Of a DNA stretch of 64,000 bases, positions 10,070-20,271 are shown one piece after another. The position numbers and the translations under genes were made by a program. The notes under the pieces are model-generated. The model was given only the letters and a program-made list of their open reading frames with translations. It did no database searches and was not told the DNA's origin. The stretch is from Karstenula rhodostoma CBS 690.94 (lineage: Eukaryota > Ascomycota > Dothideomycetes > Pleosporales > Didymosphaeriaceae), in contig MU001505.1 in assembly GCA_010093485.1 (NCBI GenBank), forward strand, positions 213,375 to 277,374. The letters run 5' to 3'. Position 1 is the stretch's first letter, and every line of letters starts with the position of its first letter.

Positions 10070-12499
10070 TTATGTGATGGGCTCTAGTTTCTTCTTGGGG
10101 CGGTTCCACACCACCTTGGGTTCGAGACGCGGCGGCGGGGGCGGCTCAGGCATCGGCCACATGTACATAGTAATCCACCAGCCAAGTTGTACTATAGATT
10201 CCCAAACCTGCGGTAGTATGATCTCTCCATCGGGGCCAACCAGGTCATAGTGTCCCTCATCTACATGAGGTCCAATAACGTCGACATACAAAAAAGCTTG
10301 CTTAATCAACTCCTCCATGTTTTTCCAGGTTCTGCAGAGGTGCCATGGAAAGCTGAATTTTCGGCCAACGGCATCTTTGAACTTGATATTAGGCTTCGAC
10401 TCATCAGAAGGCTTGAGCTTTGCTGCTTCTTCTTCTGCCGCTTTCGTTGCTTTTCCTAGCTCTGCTTGTGCGAATCTTGCTTCTGCTACGGCATGTTCAT
10501 AGGCTGCATTGGTTTCTTCTGCTACTTTTATTGCTTTTTCTAGCTCTTTTTGTGCGAATATTACTTCTGCTAAAGCATGTTTATGGGATGCTTCGGTTTC
10601 CTCGGCCTCTTCTCGCGCGTGTTTTGCAGCCTCAAGATATCGCGCAACAGCCTCAGCCTGTGCGCCTGTTTCAGCAGCCTCCACTGCAAGCTTTACATCC
10701 GCTTCATGTTTTTTTGCTTTGTGAGCGGCCTTTACTGCTTCTTCTCTTTTGAGTTGCTCCTCTTTCTGGGCCAAAATAAGTTGTTCAAGTTTGGCCAATC
10801 TGTCTGCGTCGCTTTTTTTCTTCTGAGCTTCGCGTTCGACCTGCACACGATTGGCTTTTCGGAACATTTCAATGCGCTCGTCGGCTTGAGCGTGCATCAC
10901 TTCTTCGCCTTCATTTCCGTATAATGACTCATGCGTACTATCGAATGCAAGTATAGAAGTCTCCGATTTGTTTGGATGTGCGCTCCTAGTCTCCTCAATT
11001 GCCGCATTGGAATCCACATTGTCGCCTAATGCTGATCCGACTGGGATGGCAAAGAGCGCCAATTCTTCCAAGTGGGCGGCAACATGTCGTTTAAAGACGT
11101 GTGGAAGCACTGAGACCTCATCCTCCTCAATATGAGGTTTTGATAGACTACCATCCGCTTGTGCACGCTCGATCACACGATTTTCCCAGCCGAAGCACAG
11201 CGGGCAAGCGCGCGCGAGGATATGTTCGACAGGTCTCTGGCTACTCTGTAGCAGCAACTCCAATCCATCTGCTTCTAGAAATTGGGGATGTCGTCGCTGT
11301 ATATGTGTGATGTACTTGTCTCGGCCTGAGGAATTTGTTCCATTTGAGAAGCTGCGGTCTTGGCATACAGAACACTTGAAGTCCACGCGGTGGTGTTTCA
11401 TTTCGTGGCTGAACCAGTCATTGATATTGCCGAATAACGGAGCATCGCACTCAGAGAAAGTGCAGACGTACGATCGAAGGTCTTCAAAAACGTGGCGCCG
11501 CCAGACCTTATTGTTCTTGAACCTCTTGACCCGAAAACAAAAGGGACATTCGATGTCTTTGTTGGAGCCAATCTGCAAGTCCTCAAGCTTCGGAATTTTC
11601 ACTGTTACCGCTGACTCCAAAGCCCCGTCCAGAGAACGAGCTATGGTAGTGTACGACCTGGCATCGTCTTCTGGGTCTGAATCTGCCTCCGTACTAAGCA
11701 TGGACCGTGTAATCTGTCCGGGTCCAAGGGTAGAGGCTTTCGTATGATAAGTTGACGGCTGGCTAGTTGTTTCCGCCAACAGCCTCGTCGGAAGCTTTTG
11801 TTTCCACTCGATAGATTGAGTTACGCCCGCCTCAGAGTATCTTTCGCGGGCAGGATCACCTTCTAGCTTGTCACGATGGTCCTGTGTATAACTAAGGTAA
11901 TGGCGACGCTGAGTGATGGCACGCCCTAGCCGTGTTTGGAGCCAATGATTATCTTCTCTGGCCAGTTTTGGGAATTTCTCTCCAACATGAGCGATATCGA
12001 ACTGATCGTTGAAACGGTAACGGTTTCGAGAGAGTGCCTTGTCGAAAGGACTGCTCGGCGTTGCTTGGCGTATAAGGCTAGAAACTCTGAACAGGCGGGT
12101 GATACACGCGTCGATTTCTTGCAGAAGCTCGATTTCCTCGCTTACTTCAACGTCGCCTTCATCAACAGAAACATCGTCTGTTTGAGCTTCTGTCTCTCCA
12201 TCTCGTTGTCCGGAGACTATCTCATAGAGTGCGGCTGATGCGTCGCTCAGATCGTCCAGCAACTCTGACACATGGTGGCGGACATCGTCTGCTTCGCGTA
12301 GGCGCGCCTCCACTGATAATGATGAGGTCGGCGGATGAAGAGCTCCAATATTGCCAGTCCAGAGGCTCAGTCGTTCCAGTTGCTCTGTAGCCTGCGCGCA
12401 AGATATACGCCCTAGGCTTTCGGTCGTGGTAAGCATGGAGACAATTAATCTCAAGGTTGAGATGCAGGTGCGACATCGTTCGGCCACTGAGTGTGCCAT
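10070..12499 (-). CDS. C2H2 zinc-finger, coiled-coil and ULD-type fungal protein
   Basis: Single-exon gene of 809 residues starting at the ATG at 12499 (MAHSVAERCRTC); a further in-frame TTG upstream is ignored. The N-terminal third is helical and acidic. The middle has cysteine/histidine clusters of C2H2 type (CPFCFRVKRF, CTFSECDAP with HEMKHH, CSVCQD, CPLCFGW). Then comes a long Ala/Glu/Lys-rich coiled coil (roughly residues 560-700). The C-terminus carries a ubiquitin-like ULD_2-type domain with FKDAVGRKFSFPWHLC, DVIGPHVDEGHYDL and MWPMPEPP. Proteins of this build are common in filamentous ascomycetes; the domain is often found near STAND/NLR-type and other suspected defence or incompatibility proteins, but no molecular function is established. 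It is divergent from the DUF7580 gene with 218 bp between start codons. Confidence 0.8.
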   Translation of the reverse strand: MAHSVAERCRTCISTLRLIVSMLTTTESLGRISCAQATEQLERLSLWTGNIGALHPPTSSLSVEARLREADDVRHHVSELLDDLSDASAALYEIVSGQRDGETEAQTDDVSVDEGDVEVSEEIELLQEIDACITRLFRVSSLIRQATPSSPFDKALSRNRYRFNDQFDIAHVGEKFPKLAREDNHWLQTRLGRAITQRRHYLSYTQDHRDKLEGDPARERYSEAGVTQSIEWKQKLPTRLLAETTSQPSTYHTKASTLGPGQITRSMLSTEADSDPEDDARSYTTIARSLDGALESAVTVKIPKLEDLQIGSNKDIECPFCFRVKRFKNNKVWRRHVFEDLRSYVCTFSECDAPLFGNINDWFSHEMKHHRVDFKCSVCQDRSFSNGTNSSGRDKYITHIQRRHPQFLEADGLELLLQSSQRPVEHILARACPLCFGWENRVIERAQADGSLSKPHIEEDEVSVLPHVFKRHVAAHLEELALFAIPVGSALGDNVDSNAAIEETRSAHPNKSETSILAFDSTHESLYGNEGEEVMHAQADERIEMFRKANRVQVEREAQKKKSDADRLAKLEQLILAQKEEQLKREEAVKAAHKAKKHEADVKLAVEAAETGAQAEAVARYLEAAKHAREEAEETEASHKHALAEVIFAQKELEKAIKVAEETNAAYEHAVAEARFAQAELGKATKAAEEEAAKLKPSDESKPNIKFKDAVGRKFSFPWHLCRTWKNMEELIKQAFLYVDVIGPHVDEGHYDLVGPDGEIILPQVWESIVQLGWWITMYMWPMPEPPPPPRLEPKVVWNRPKKKLEPIT

Positions 12500-12717
12500 A
12501 GTGCTATCGGATGGTAGAAACAACTTTGGCCACGGTTCTAGAGAAGAGTATCAGGCTGACGATGCCGAAGAGTGCTGCCCCATGTCGTGGGGCTGGAAGC
12601 GCGGGGAAGGTGTCACCTGCCATAACTCATCCGAATGCTCAGCCTGGTCGACCACGCTCCACATCTCTCTTTTTTTATGCGTATACAGGCGCTTCTAAAA
12701 GTGTTTGATATACGCAA
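12500..12717. promoter_or_regulatory. Divergent promoter shared by the ULD and DUF7580 genes
   Basis: Only 218 bp separate the two start codons, so the promoters must overlap or be shared. A pyrimidine run (CTCTCTTTTTTT) lies about 50 bp before the DUF7580 ATG. No factor site is claimed. Confidence 0.5.
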
Positions 12718-14689
12718 ATGAGTGGTCTCGAGATCGCGGGTGTGCTCCTCGGAGCATTTCCTCTTCTCATCTCCGGCATTGAACACTGGCACAACGTGGC
12801 AAAGGCCGGCGGGTACTTCTGGCGCGTCCGCAAAGAATACAACAAATGTCGACGTGATGTGAACTACCACGAGATACTTTACAAACGGAATTTGAGGGCT
12901 TTGCTGGCACCTGTTGTGATCGAGGCCGAGGAGGTGGTGAGTTCAATCATGCCCTTCGATGCCTTTTCTACACCTACTTATTCTCGGTCCCATAGAAACA
13001 ATTGATGGACAATCCAGGTGGTGATGGCTGGAAAAATGTGGACTTGCAAGCACGATTAGAGTTGCGACTTCAGGAATCTTACAGAACGTATATGGAAATT
13101 GTCGCCCAGATGCAGGAGACTGCAGAAGAACTAAAGAACGAGCTGTGTTTCGAACACAAAGCCATTCAGAGTAAGCTTACTCTTCCAAACGGGACAACTC
13201 AACGATCCCCCTCGCCTGGGAAGTTGGCTAGGACCGTGGTGGCCAAGGCTGCGTTTGACTATCAGATGTTTCGGGTCAAATTCAGCTTGAGAGAAACGAT
13301 ACGAGAAGGGCTTTTTGCACAACTTCAAGAATGCAACGACCGGCTGGAAAAGCTTCTCGTTACTAGCAGTCGAATCCCCGACGTCCAGAGTTCTCAGCCT
13401 GCTAGCTCTAAACAGATCTATGCGATCGATAACGCCCTGAAAGTAGCACACAGAAAATCAGCAGCGCTCTTCAAGGCGATTGAAGTGGCATGGAATTGCT
13501 CATGCTTGAGATATCATCTTGCGAACCTTCGCCTGGAACATCGAACGCTGTCGGAAGCGTACTTCGAGATCATTCTCATGTCCATGGCGCCAACGAGCAA
13601 TGCTCAACACTCGTGGTCGTGGCGAGAGCTTCAATGTGGATATATGAAGGCCTGCACCTCGCAAGCTGCTAACGGCGCCTCAACTCGGCAGCGGTCAGCA
13701 AAAAGCAACCTGCATACTGTTCCTGTAAGTTACTCCCGTATACGCACAACATGTTTAATTCTCATTCTTGACAATACTGATCGTATGTATCTACAGGCTA
13801 TATCTGCGATATCCGGGAGACCTAAGAAGGTAGGCTTCGCAGCTAACGTCACATCGACGACTCCCGCAATTGTCATAGAACCTCAGATAGATCCATCTAT
13901 TCAACTTTGCCAGCTTCTCAGGGATTCGAAATGTATGAACTGCATGGGTGTAAGTGATCCCGAGGGCCAACTGTGAAGTACCAATGCTGACATTTGCCTG
14001 GTATTGCAGGTTATCGGGCACGATAATCAAGTGTATCATCTTCATCCACTCACCGCAAGAAGAGAGCGTAATCCAAAGTCGTCGCTTACTCTCGATCAAA
14101 TCTTATCCCCAGACCATATTGACAAGTTGTCGAGACGCCAAAGATATGCTACCGCCCTCGTGCTCGCTTCGTCTGTTGCGCAACTCCAATCAACCCCATG
14201 GCTAAGAGCAGAATTGAACAAACAGGATGTGCTCTTCTTCCCGAACGCTGACGATGGCAACATCAACAGCAACGAACCTTTTATACAACAAGGCTTCTCT
14301 TCGGGCGGCGATATCCACGCTGATGCGGTTGAAAGGAACTTCTTCTCGCTCGGGATCTTGCTCCTCGAGTTGTGTTTCGGAAGAAGGCTTGAGGACGAAC
14401 CATTGCGGAAGAAGCAGCCCATGGGCGATGATGCAGCAACGAAGCGGGCTTTCGATCTGATGGCTGATCTCCAGTGGTAAGAAACTACTTTCTAACGCTG
14501 ATTTGGTGCTAATATCCCAGGGCACGGGGTGTGAGCGACGAAGGCGGCCTCGACTATGACGTCGCTGTGAAATGGTGCTTTACTCCTGGCCGTGATTTGA
14601 GCAAAGGCTGGCGGACAGACCTCATCAAGAACGTCATCAATCCGCTGGAAGAATGTCAACGCCAGTTCAAGGCTATCGCAAATATATAG
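12718..14689 (+). CDS. DUF7580 domain protein
   Basis: Five exons rebuilt from phase and family conservation: 12718-12936, 12996-13724, 13797-13949, 14010-14476 and 14521-14689, giving 578 residues. The N-terminus MSGLEIAGVLLGAFPLLISG is the hallmark of this large fungal family; an amphipathic or membrane-like helix opens it, then a helical region (KQLMDNPGGDGW, LQESYRTYMEIV). The C-terminal half holds the DUF7580 block, which resembles a degenerate kinase lobe (NFFSLGILLLELCFGR, then DYDVAVKWCF). Function is unknown; related proteins occur in large, variable families and are suspected in non-self recognition, which is inference. The 72-nt second intron is a multiple of three and has no stop, so its retention would be coding-neutral. 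Confidence 0.85.
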
Positions 14690-15071
14690 CTGGCGATACT
14701 CTAGTGATTGATAACTGTTAATTTTGTGACCAAGTCGGGGAAGCTGGGGGCAGCGATCAGTGCTTCGTATGTGATACATCAACAATGAACGTTGTTTCAA
14801 GAAATTAAACTCCACGAATTTCCCGACCTGACAACGACTCAACATAAGAAGATGAATACTAGGATGGATGTGATGGGAATGCATGGACCAATGACGTTAT
14901 AGACCCGATTACATAATACTAGTTAATCGATAAGAAAGCGCGATCGCGTCTCGCGTCGAAGAGCGCGACTGCACTTTCCCTCCCAACAACATTCACATCA
15001 CACAACTACATAATCGCCGCAACCTCCAGACCTTTACTCACATACCCTCGCCGCGAATTTACACAATCATC
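14690..15071. other. Intergenic and probable leader of the next gene
   Basis: About 380 bp. The last 100 bases are CA/CT-rich, as expected for the 5' leader of the 15072 gene. No other feature seen. Confidence 0.5.
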
Positions 15072-15778
15072 ATGCTCGCCACCAGCACCTTCTACCCTCA
15101 ACATCTCTACATGCCACCGCGGCCGTCGCCACTATCCGAGCGCTCCGCAAATGCGGCTCCGCGCCCGTTCCAATTCAGCATGCCTACTCCAGCGCAGAGC
15201 GAGCAGAAACCCATGATTCCGCAGCGCGCCTTCAAGCCGAACCCGATCCTGCAGACGCGTGATGCCGCCACGAAGCGGAGACGCGACATGTTCTTCAAGC
15301 GAGTGCAGAAGGGCAGGGACGACAAGAAGTGGGATGCGAGGGGCGAGCAGGTACGCGCAACGATGCTAAATTAACGTGCGCGCTTGCTAAACACGAACAG
15401 ATTCAACGCCTAGATCACATCTCCGAGCAGAAGCGCTGGGAAGCCGAGAAGGCGCGCCAGGCGCTGCAGATCCACGACGACAGGATTGAGGAGGAGATCG
15501 AGGAACTCGCGTCATCGTTGCCCGAGCAGGAGATGGAGGAGGCAGACTACGTGCTCGCACAGGAGGAGCGCGAGATGCAGGAGTTGATCGCGTCGATGGA
15601 GGAGCAGGACGCGTCGCAGCACTATGGCAGCGATGATGAGGACTACGATCAGCTGTTCATGGAATACACAGACGTATCAGCATTACGGCAGCAACACCAG
15701 CAGCGACAGGAGCCTCGTCAGGATGCGAGTCTGGGCTTCGAGTATTTCCCCGACGCAGATGCGATGGATATGAGTTGA
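15072..15778 (+). CDS. Conserved-looking acidic coiled-coil protein, unknown function
   Basis: Two exons, 15072-15350 and 15401-15778, with a 50-nt intron (GTACGC...ACACGAACAG), phase 0, giving 218 residues. The N-terminal half is Pro-rich and basic (MPPRPSPL, PMIPQRAFKPNPIL, TKRRRDMFFKRVQKGRDDKKW). The C-terminal half is a highly charged helix rich in Glu (EEEIEELASSLPEQEMEE) ending in an acidic tail. The basic-then-acidic pattern suggests a nuclear protein that binds nucleic acid or histones, but I do not recognise the family. The start follows a CA-rich leader. No signal peptide or membrane segment. Confidence 0.75.
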
Positions 15779-15922
15779 GAGGAATAAGCGCGGGAGCTTT
15801 CAGTGTCATGCTGGAAGAGGCTGTCACGAATAGTCATTCATGGAAAAAGGTGAAGAGTAATGGGCAAGGAAGTTTGGCGCATGTACATTTCATGGGTATC
15901 AAGAAGGGCAGACTGAATGCTT

Positions 15923-17002
15923 TTACTGGGTAGGGCAGCCTTGGTCCAACTCCGACATAGCTTCTTGCGCCGCGTTCATATCGCCGACAAGATCGGCCGG
16001 TGGTGTGCCAGCGTCTTGCATCTGGCACGTGTTAACAGATTAACAATATAATTGCATGCGATCAGCTTACCTTTGTCATCCTCTCAACAATGTACGCTCG
16101 GTCTTGCGCGCTTTCGTCCGAGTAACCCTTACTCTCGAATTTGTCCACAATCTCTTTCACCAGCCTTGCTTGCTCCTCGTACCGCTTCCAGTCGGCTGCA
16201 TCTATCTTGCTGTCCTTGTTCTGCTCCATCCATGCGGGGAACTTATCATTCAGCTCCTTCATCGGCTCATACATGATCTCCTTGTTTGTTAATTGCTCCA
16301 TCATGCCCTGCAGTATCTTGCTGAAATCCTCCTCGTTTCCCTCGCCTCCACCAAAGTTGCCAGATTCCATCTCCTTCAGCATCTGCGCCAGGATATCATC
16401 GTCCGACGATTTAGCCGCGGCGGCACCCGCAGCGTCCCCAGACTCCTGCATGCGATCCATCGTCTTGCGTATCGACTCCTGGAACGACTGCTCGCCTTTC
16501 GTCGTGGCTTCGCCCTCTGTTTTGCCGGAGCTTGCGCCAGGTGCTGCCGCGCCGGATGCGCCTGCAAGAGCGGCCAAGGGGTCCTCGCCCACCGCTTCGC
16601 CCATCTCCTTCATCAAGTCCTGGAACTCTTTCGGAAAACCTTCCTGCCCGAGCAGCTGTTCCATTTGCTTCTGCAGCTCCTTTTCAAATTCATTTTGGTC
16701 TTGCACCAAAGTCTCGGCGGGGTCGAGTGCGGGGGGTTCTGGCCTGCCAGGACCGGAGGAAGCTGGGGCTGAGGAGGGAACCTTGGAGTCGCTTTTGATG
16801 TTCACGTTTGAGAACTCATCTAGGACATCTGCGGTCTTGGTTAGAAGTGGGCGTGTTGGGTGGTGCCATGCGACTGACCGTCAAGGTCTGAGAGGTCGTC
16901 TTCCTCGGGATCAGATGCGATATCGCCCTGCACTTGCTGCGCAGCCTTGGGCGCGCCTTCTACTTTTACCGCGTCGCTCTTGTTCTCCGAAGCATCCGCC
17001 AT
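15923..17002 (-). CDS. PEX19: Peroxin-19, peroxisomal membrane protein chaperone/receptor
   Basis: Three exons on the minus strand: 17002-16879, 16828-16071 and 16021-15923, introns 50 and 49 nt, 326 residues. Pex19 is the soluble chaperone that binds newly made peroxisomal membrane proteins and delivers them to Pex3. The acidic N-terminal Pex3-binding region reads SDLDDVLDEFSNV, assembled across the first intron. The middle contains a Pex19-type helix (FQDLMKEMGEAVGEDPLAAL), and the C-terminal cargo-binding region has QLTNKEIMYEPMKELNDKFP. The protein ends CPTQ, a CaaX box, so farnesylation is expected as in other Pex19 proteins. Reading past the second intron would delete this box. It is divergent from UBC9 with a 413-bp shared upstream region. 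Confidence 0.95.
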
Positions 17003-17415
17003 CTTGTACTGCACGTGCACGAATAAACAATCGTGAGAGAGCTTGGAGGACTGCGAGGACTATTAAACTTGTTGGAAAGTCGCATGCACGTCTCCACGCC
17101 AGACCTCGGCCATCTGCGGGGCTGCTATTTAGTGGGGCAGCGGCAGGGCAGCAGCAGCGATCGTTGGTCTAGCCACTTTTGTGGTGCGAAACCGTACGTC
17201 ACGTGCGGGTCGACGACAGCTTCACTCCGACTTTATTGCGCGTTTCGCCTTCTCTCACCTTCGCCACGCTCGCAGTCCTTTGGATCTCACGTCTGCCGCG
17301 CGCCCGCCATTTCTTCCCCCCTCAACTAACCCCCACCCAGAAAGTTGCGCGAGCGCGAATCGCATCTAGACACCCGCTCCACGGAAAGTTTTGTGCTGCG
17401 CGCAGCCTCACCAAC
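17003..17415. promoter_or_regulatory. Divergent PEX19/UBC9 promoter region
   Basis: 413 bp between the two ATGs. Contains an overlapping TACGTCA and CACGTG (17195-17205), matching a CRE-like and an E-box/Cbf1-like core. That these are used is inference. The UBC9-proximal side is CT-rich. Confidence 0.45.
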
Positions 17416-18007
17416 ATGTCGCTGTGCATGAACCGGCTCTCGGAGGAGAGGTAAGCGGCGCCACAAACGCACACGCAATCGCAAGACACGCGGCTCACAG
17501 CGCACAGGAAGCAGTGGCGGCGCGACCACCCATTCGGCTTCTTCGCTAAACCCGCGCGCAACCCCCAAGGCATGATGGACCTCAAGAAATGGGAAGTCGG
17601 CGTCCCCGGCAAGGAGAAGACGATATGGGAGGGCGGCCTTTTCAAGCTCGAAGTCATATTCCCCGAAGGCACGTCCGCCCCTCCCAGCGCTCCCCCCTCC
17701 CTCCTAACTAAGGCTGACGTTGGAAACAGAGTACCCCACGAAGCCGCCAAAGTGCAAGTTCACGCCCCCGCTCTTCCACCCCAACGTCTACCCCTCCGGC
17801 ACCGTATGCCTGTCCATCCTCAACGAAGACGAGGGCTGGAAGCCCGCCATCACCATCAAGGAGATCCTGCTGGGCATCCAGTCGCTGCTTGACGAGCCTA
17901 ATCCCGACTCGCCCGCGCAGGCCGACGCGTTCAATCTCTTCAAAAAGGACAAGGTCGCGTACGAGAAGAAGATCAGGACGATTGTCAAGGAGAATCCCGC
18001 GCCGTAG
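17416..18007 (+). CDS. UBC9: SUMO-conjugating enzyme E2, Ubc9
   Basis: Three exons, 17416-17450, 17508-17668 and 17730-18007, 157 residues, the usual Ubc9 length. The E2 fold is complete: [32 protein letters not shown] and the catalytic cysteine Cys92 in [11 protein letters not shown], followed by [15 protein letters not shown]. It transfers SUMO from the Aos1-Uba2 E1 to lysines of target proteins in the nucleus. The second intron (17669-17729) only restores the family sequence [12 protein letters not shown] if the donor is GC (AAG|GCACGT), pairing with a normal CAG acceptor and a CTAAC branch site. A GT donor four bases downstream would shift the frame. The first exon encodes just 11 full codons. 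Confidence 0.95.
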
Positions 18008-18691
18008 GCGCATAGTTATGGGAGTATTACTGTGGGCGGTGGCGCTTGGGCGTTAGCAATGGACGAATGAAAGGAAGAGCAGGGAGTTTCTTGACGACGG
18101 AGGAGAGTGTGGCGGTCGGTGGCCATTAACCTTTTTTCTTGGCACGATTTACACGGTGATACGGACTCATGGCACGGCGCCAGAAGACGGGGTTTGGCGT
18201 TCAATGGCGGCAACATGTCGTGGTCTCGCGGAGTGTCTCTCTCCGCTGACTACGGGGAATGGACTGATACCACTCTGCACATACTAGCACGGCCTTTTCC
18301 ACAATGAAAGAATTTACAAATCATACTATGTAGCTTTTGTGCGCGAGCAATGCTAATAAGCCGCCGTGCGGGAATTAATCAATACCGGTGGTGTCCATAC
18401 AGGAACTCAAAGACGCCTCTAAGCCCCAAATCTCTCCGAACCAAATAGTCGTCCCTCTAGGCACAAATCCGCGAAGAACAGTGCCTTCTTTCCACCCCGA
18501 TACATGCCGAGGCAAGAACACCTAGGAATAGTGTTTTTGCTGATCTGATATAATACATGCCCATGACCATTCAAAGAGGTACAATACCGGCCCCGTGAAG
18601 TTGCAATCTGCCCACTCGCCCATACACCACGTTACCCTGACGAGATTGTCGGTTAATAAAGATACATGTGCTGTACACACAGCGTGGTCAC
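18008..18691. other. Intergenic between convergent UBC9 and PAB2
   Basis: About 680 bp holding the two 3' UTRs. No gene or repeat recognised; several short frames only. Confidence 0.5.
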
Positions 18692-19810
18692 CTAGTAGGG
18701 ACGATATCCCTGTGCCCTGGGGCGGTAGCCGCCTCGGTAGCCGCCGCCCCGGGGAGGACCGTATCCACCACCGCCTCCGCCGCGTCCGCCATAGGGAGAG
18801 CCGCGGCCGCCGTAGCCTCCTCCGCCTCCGCCGCGCCCTCCGCCACCGCCACCGCGGCCGCCACCGCCACCACGTCCCCTTGACATGCCGGGTAGGTTGG
18901 TGCGCTTTGGTACGACCTGCGTGATGATCAGTTATGTTCGTATGGTGGGGGGTCACGAGGCGACATACCTTGAGGTTGCGGCCGCGGAACATGCTGTCGT
19001 TTAGCACGAGCGCCTGCTCGACGAGATTGGGTTCGGTGAACTCCACATACGCATACCTGCATACGCTCATTAGCGCTTGTCCGAATCTTTCTGCCAAACT
19101 CTTGCCAGGTAACGAAAGAATCCCAGCGATGGATAGCAACAGTGAGTGGTGGGTGAGTCAAGTTCAGTGAAACATGTGCGACGAAACGTCTTGTGCGACC
19201 TCTTGCGCGCCTGACTGTGCGTTTACGCGCACCCGCCGTCCAGACAATCAAAGGAAAACCGCCTCTTGGTATGGGATGACTGACCCTTTGGGATGCCCCG
19301 TAAACTTGTCTAGGAGTATGGTGACGCGGTTTATGCTACCACACTCTTGGAAGTGCGCCTGTATCTCCTCGGGTGATGCGCCGTAGTCCACGTTACCGAC
19401 GAAGACGCTTCGCGCGTCAACGTCTTCCCTGTTCTCGCGCAGGTCGTGGCGTTCCATGTCGGAGCTTTGCTGCATCTGGCGCAGTTTTGCAGCTTCTTCC
19501 TCCATCTCGAGGACTCGACGCTTCATCGCGTCGATCTCCTAGGCGACTATGTTAGCTTGAACCACTGAAGGAAGGCGTCGCAGTCGCAGTGCGCAAGCTT
19601 ATGAACAACAATGGTAGCTGTTATCCTGTTGCAAGCGATGCGCCGGCCATGGCTCCGTACCTCGTCGTTCTGTTCACCCTCGGGCGCTCTATCGTCGGTG
19701 CGGTCGTCGATACGGTCTTCGATGCGCTCGTCTAGGCGATCCTCAAGACGGTCGTCGTCGTAGCGACGGTCGTCATGCTCGCGGTCTAAATCCTGGTCGC
19801 GGTCGGACAT
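18692..19810 (-). CDS. PAB2: Nuclear poly(A)-binding protein 2 type RRM protein
   Basis: Four exons: 19810-19661, 19538-19285, 19056-18969 and 18916-18692, giving 238 residues. The N-terminus is a run of Asp/Arg repeats ([18 protein letters not shown]). Next is a short coiled coil ([20 protein letters not shown]), as in PABPN1/Pab2, then a single RRM with RNP2 SVFVGNVDY and RNP1 GYAYVEF, the latter assembled across intron 2. The C-terminus is Arg/Gly-rich, a likely arginine-methylation region. The family binds poly(A) tails in the nucleus and helps polyadenylation and exosome-linked RNA decay. Intron 2 is 228 nt, four to five times the local norm. An upstream in-frame start (MLPSLLTRT) is less likely because the RRM family starts with MSD-like acidic ends. 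Confidence 0.93.
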
Positions 19811-20271
19811 GGCTGCAAACGAAGGTGAAGGTGCCTGCGTCCGAGTCAGAAGTGAAGGTAGCAACGGGCAGTTGGCGCGACTTACAAGGCTGGTTGGCTG
19901 GGGCTAGTGATAGAAATGGGCGATGGACGCAGTGGGGCTTAATGACGCGCGCCAAACTTAGTCGCGTCGCGATATGCAGTCTTTGGATTCCAAGTTGATG
20001 TGTCGCTGCAACGAATGGGTACCGAGGTGATGAGGCTCACAGAAAGTAAATGATGCAAGCTTCCCTGGGCTGTGCGGCGCTATTTATGTAAGCCAGCTCC
20101 ACAGACCCAGGCACCGTGAGGCTGCACCAGCACCAAAAGCGGAACACTGCGGAGTGCCCCAACGACTTCCTGAATCGAGCGCATTGGTATATGCGTGGTG
20201 ACATTTCTTCTGAGGCTCGTGCCAAAACCCGAAACTATCCTTCCCAACAGACGCGCTGCTTGAACTCGACC
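19811..20271. promoter_or_regulatory. Divergent promoter region PAB2/proton channel
   Basis: 461 bp between the divergent start codons. Short frames only. No clear TATA box or recognised site. Confidence 0.4.

Noticed and set aside
16141..17172. 343-codon plus-strand frame across PEX19
   Set aside because: Antisense of PEX19 exons and introns, Ser/Pro-rich, no leader; the minus strand carries all conserved Pex19 blocks.
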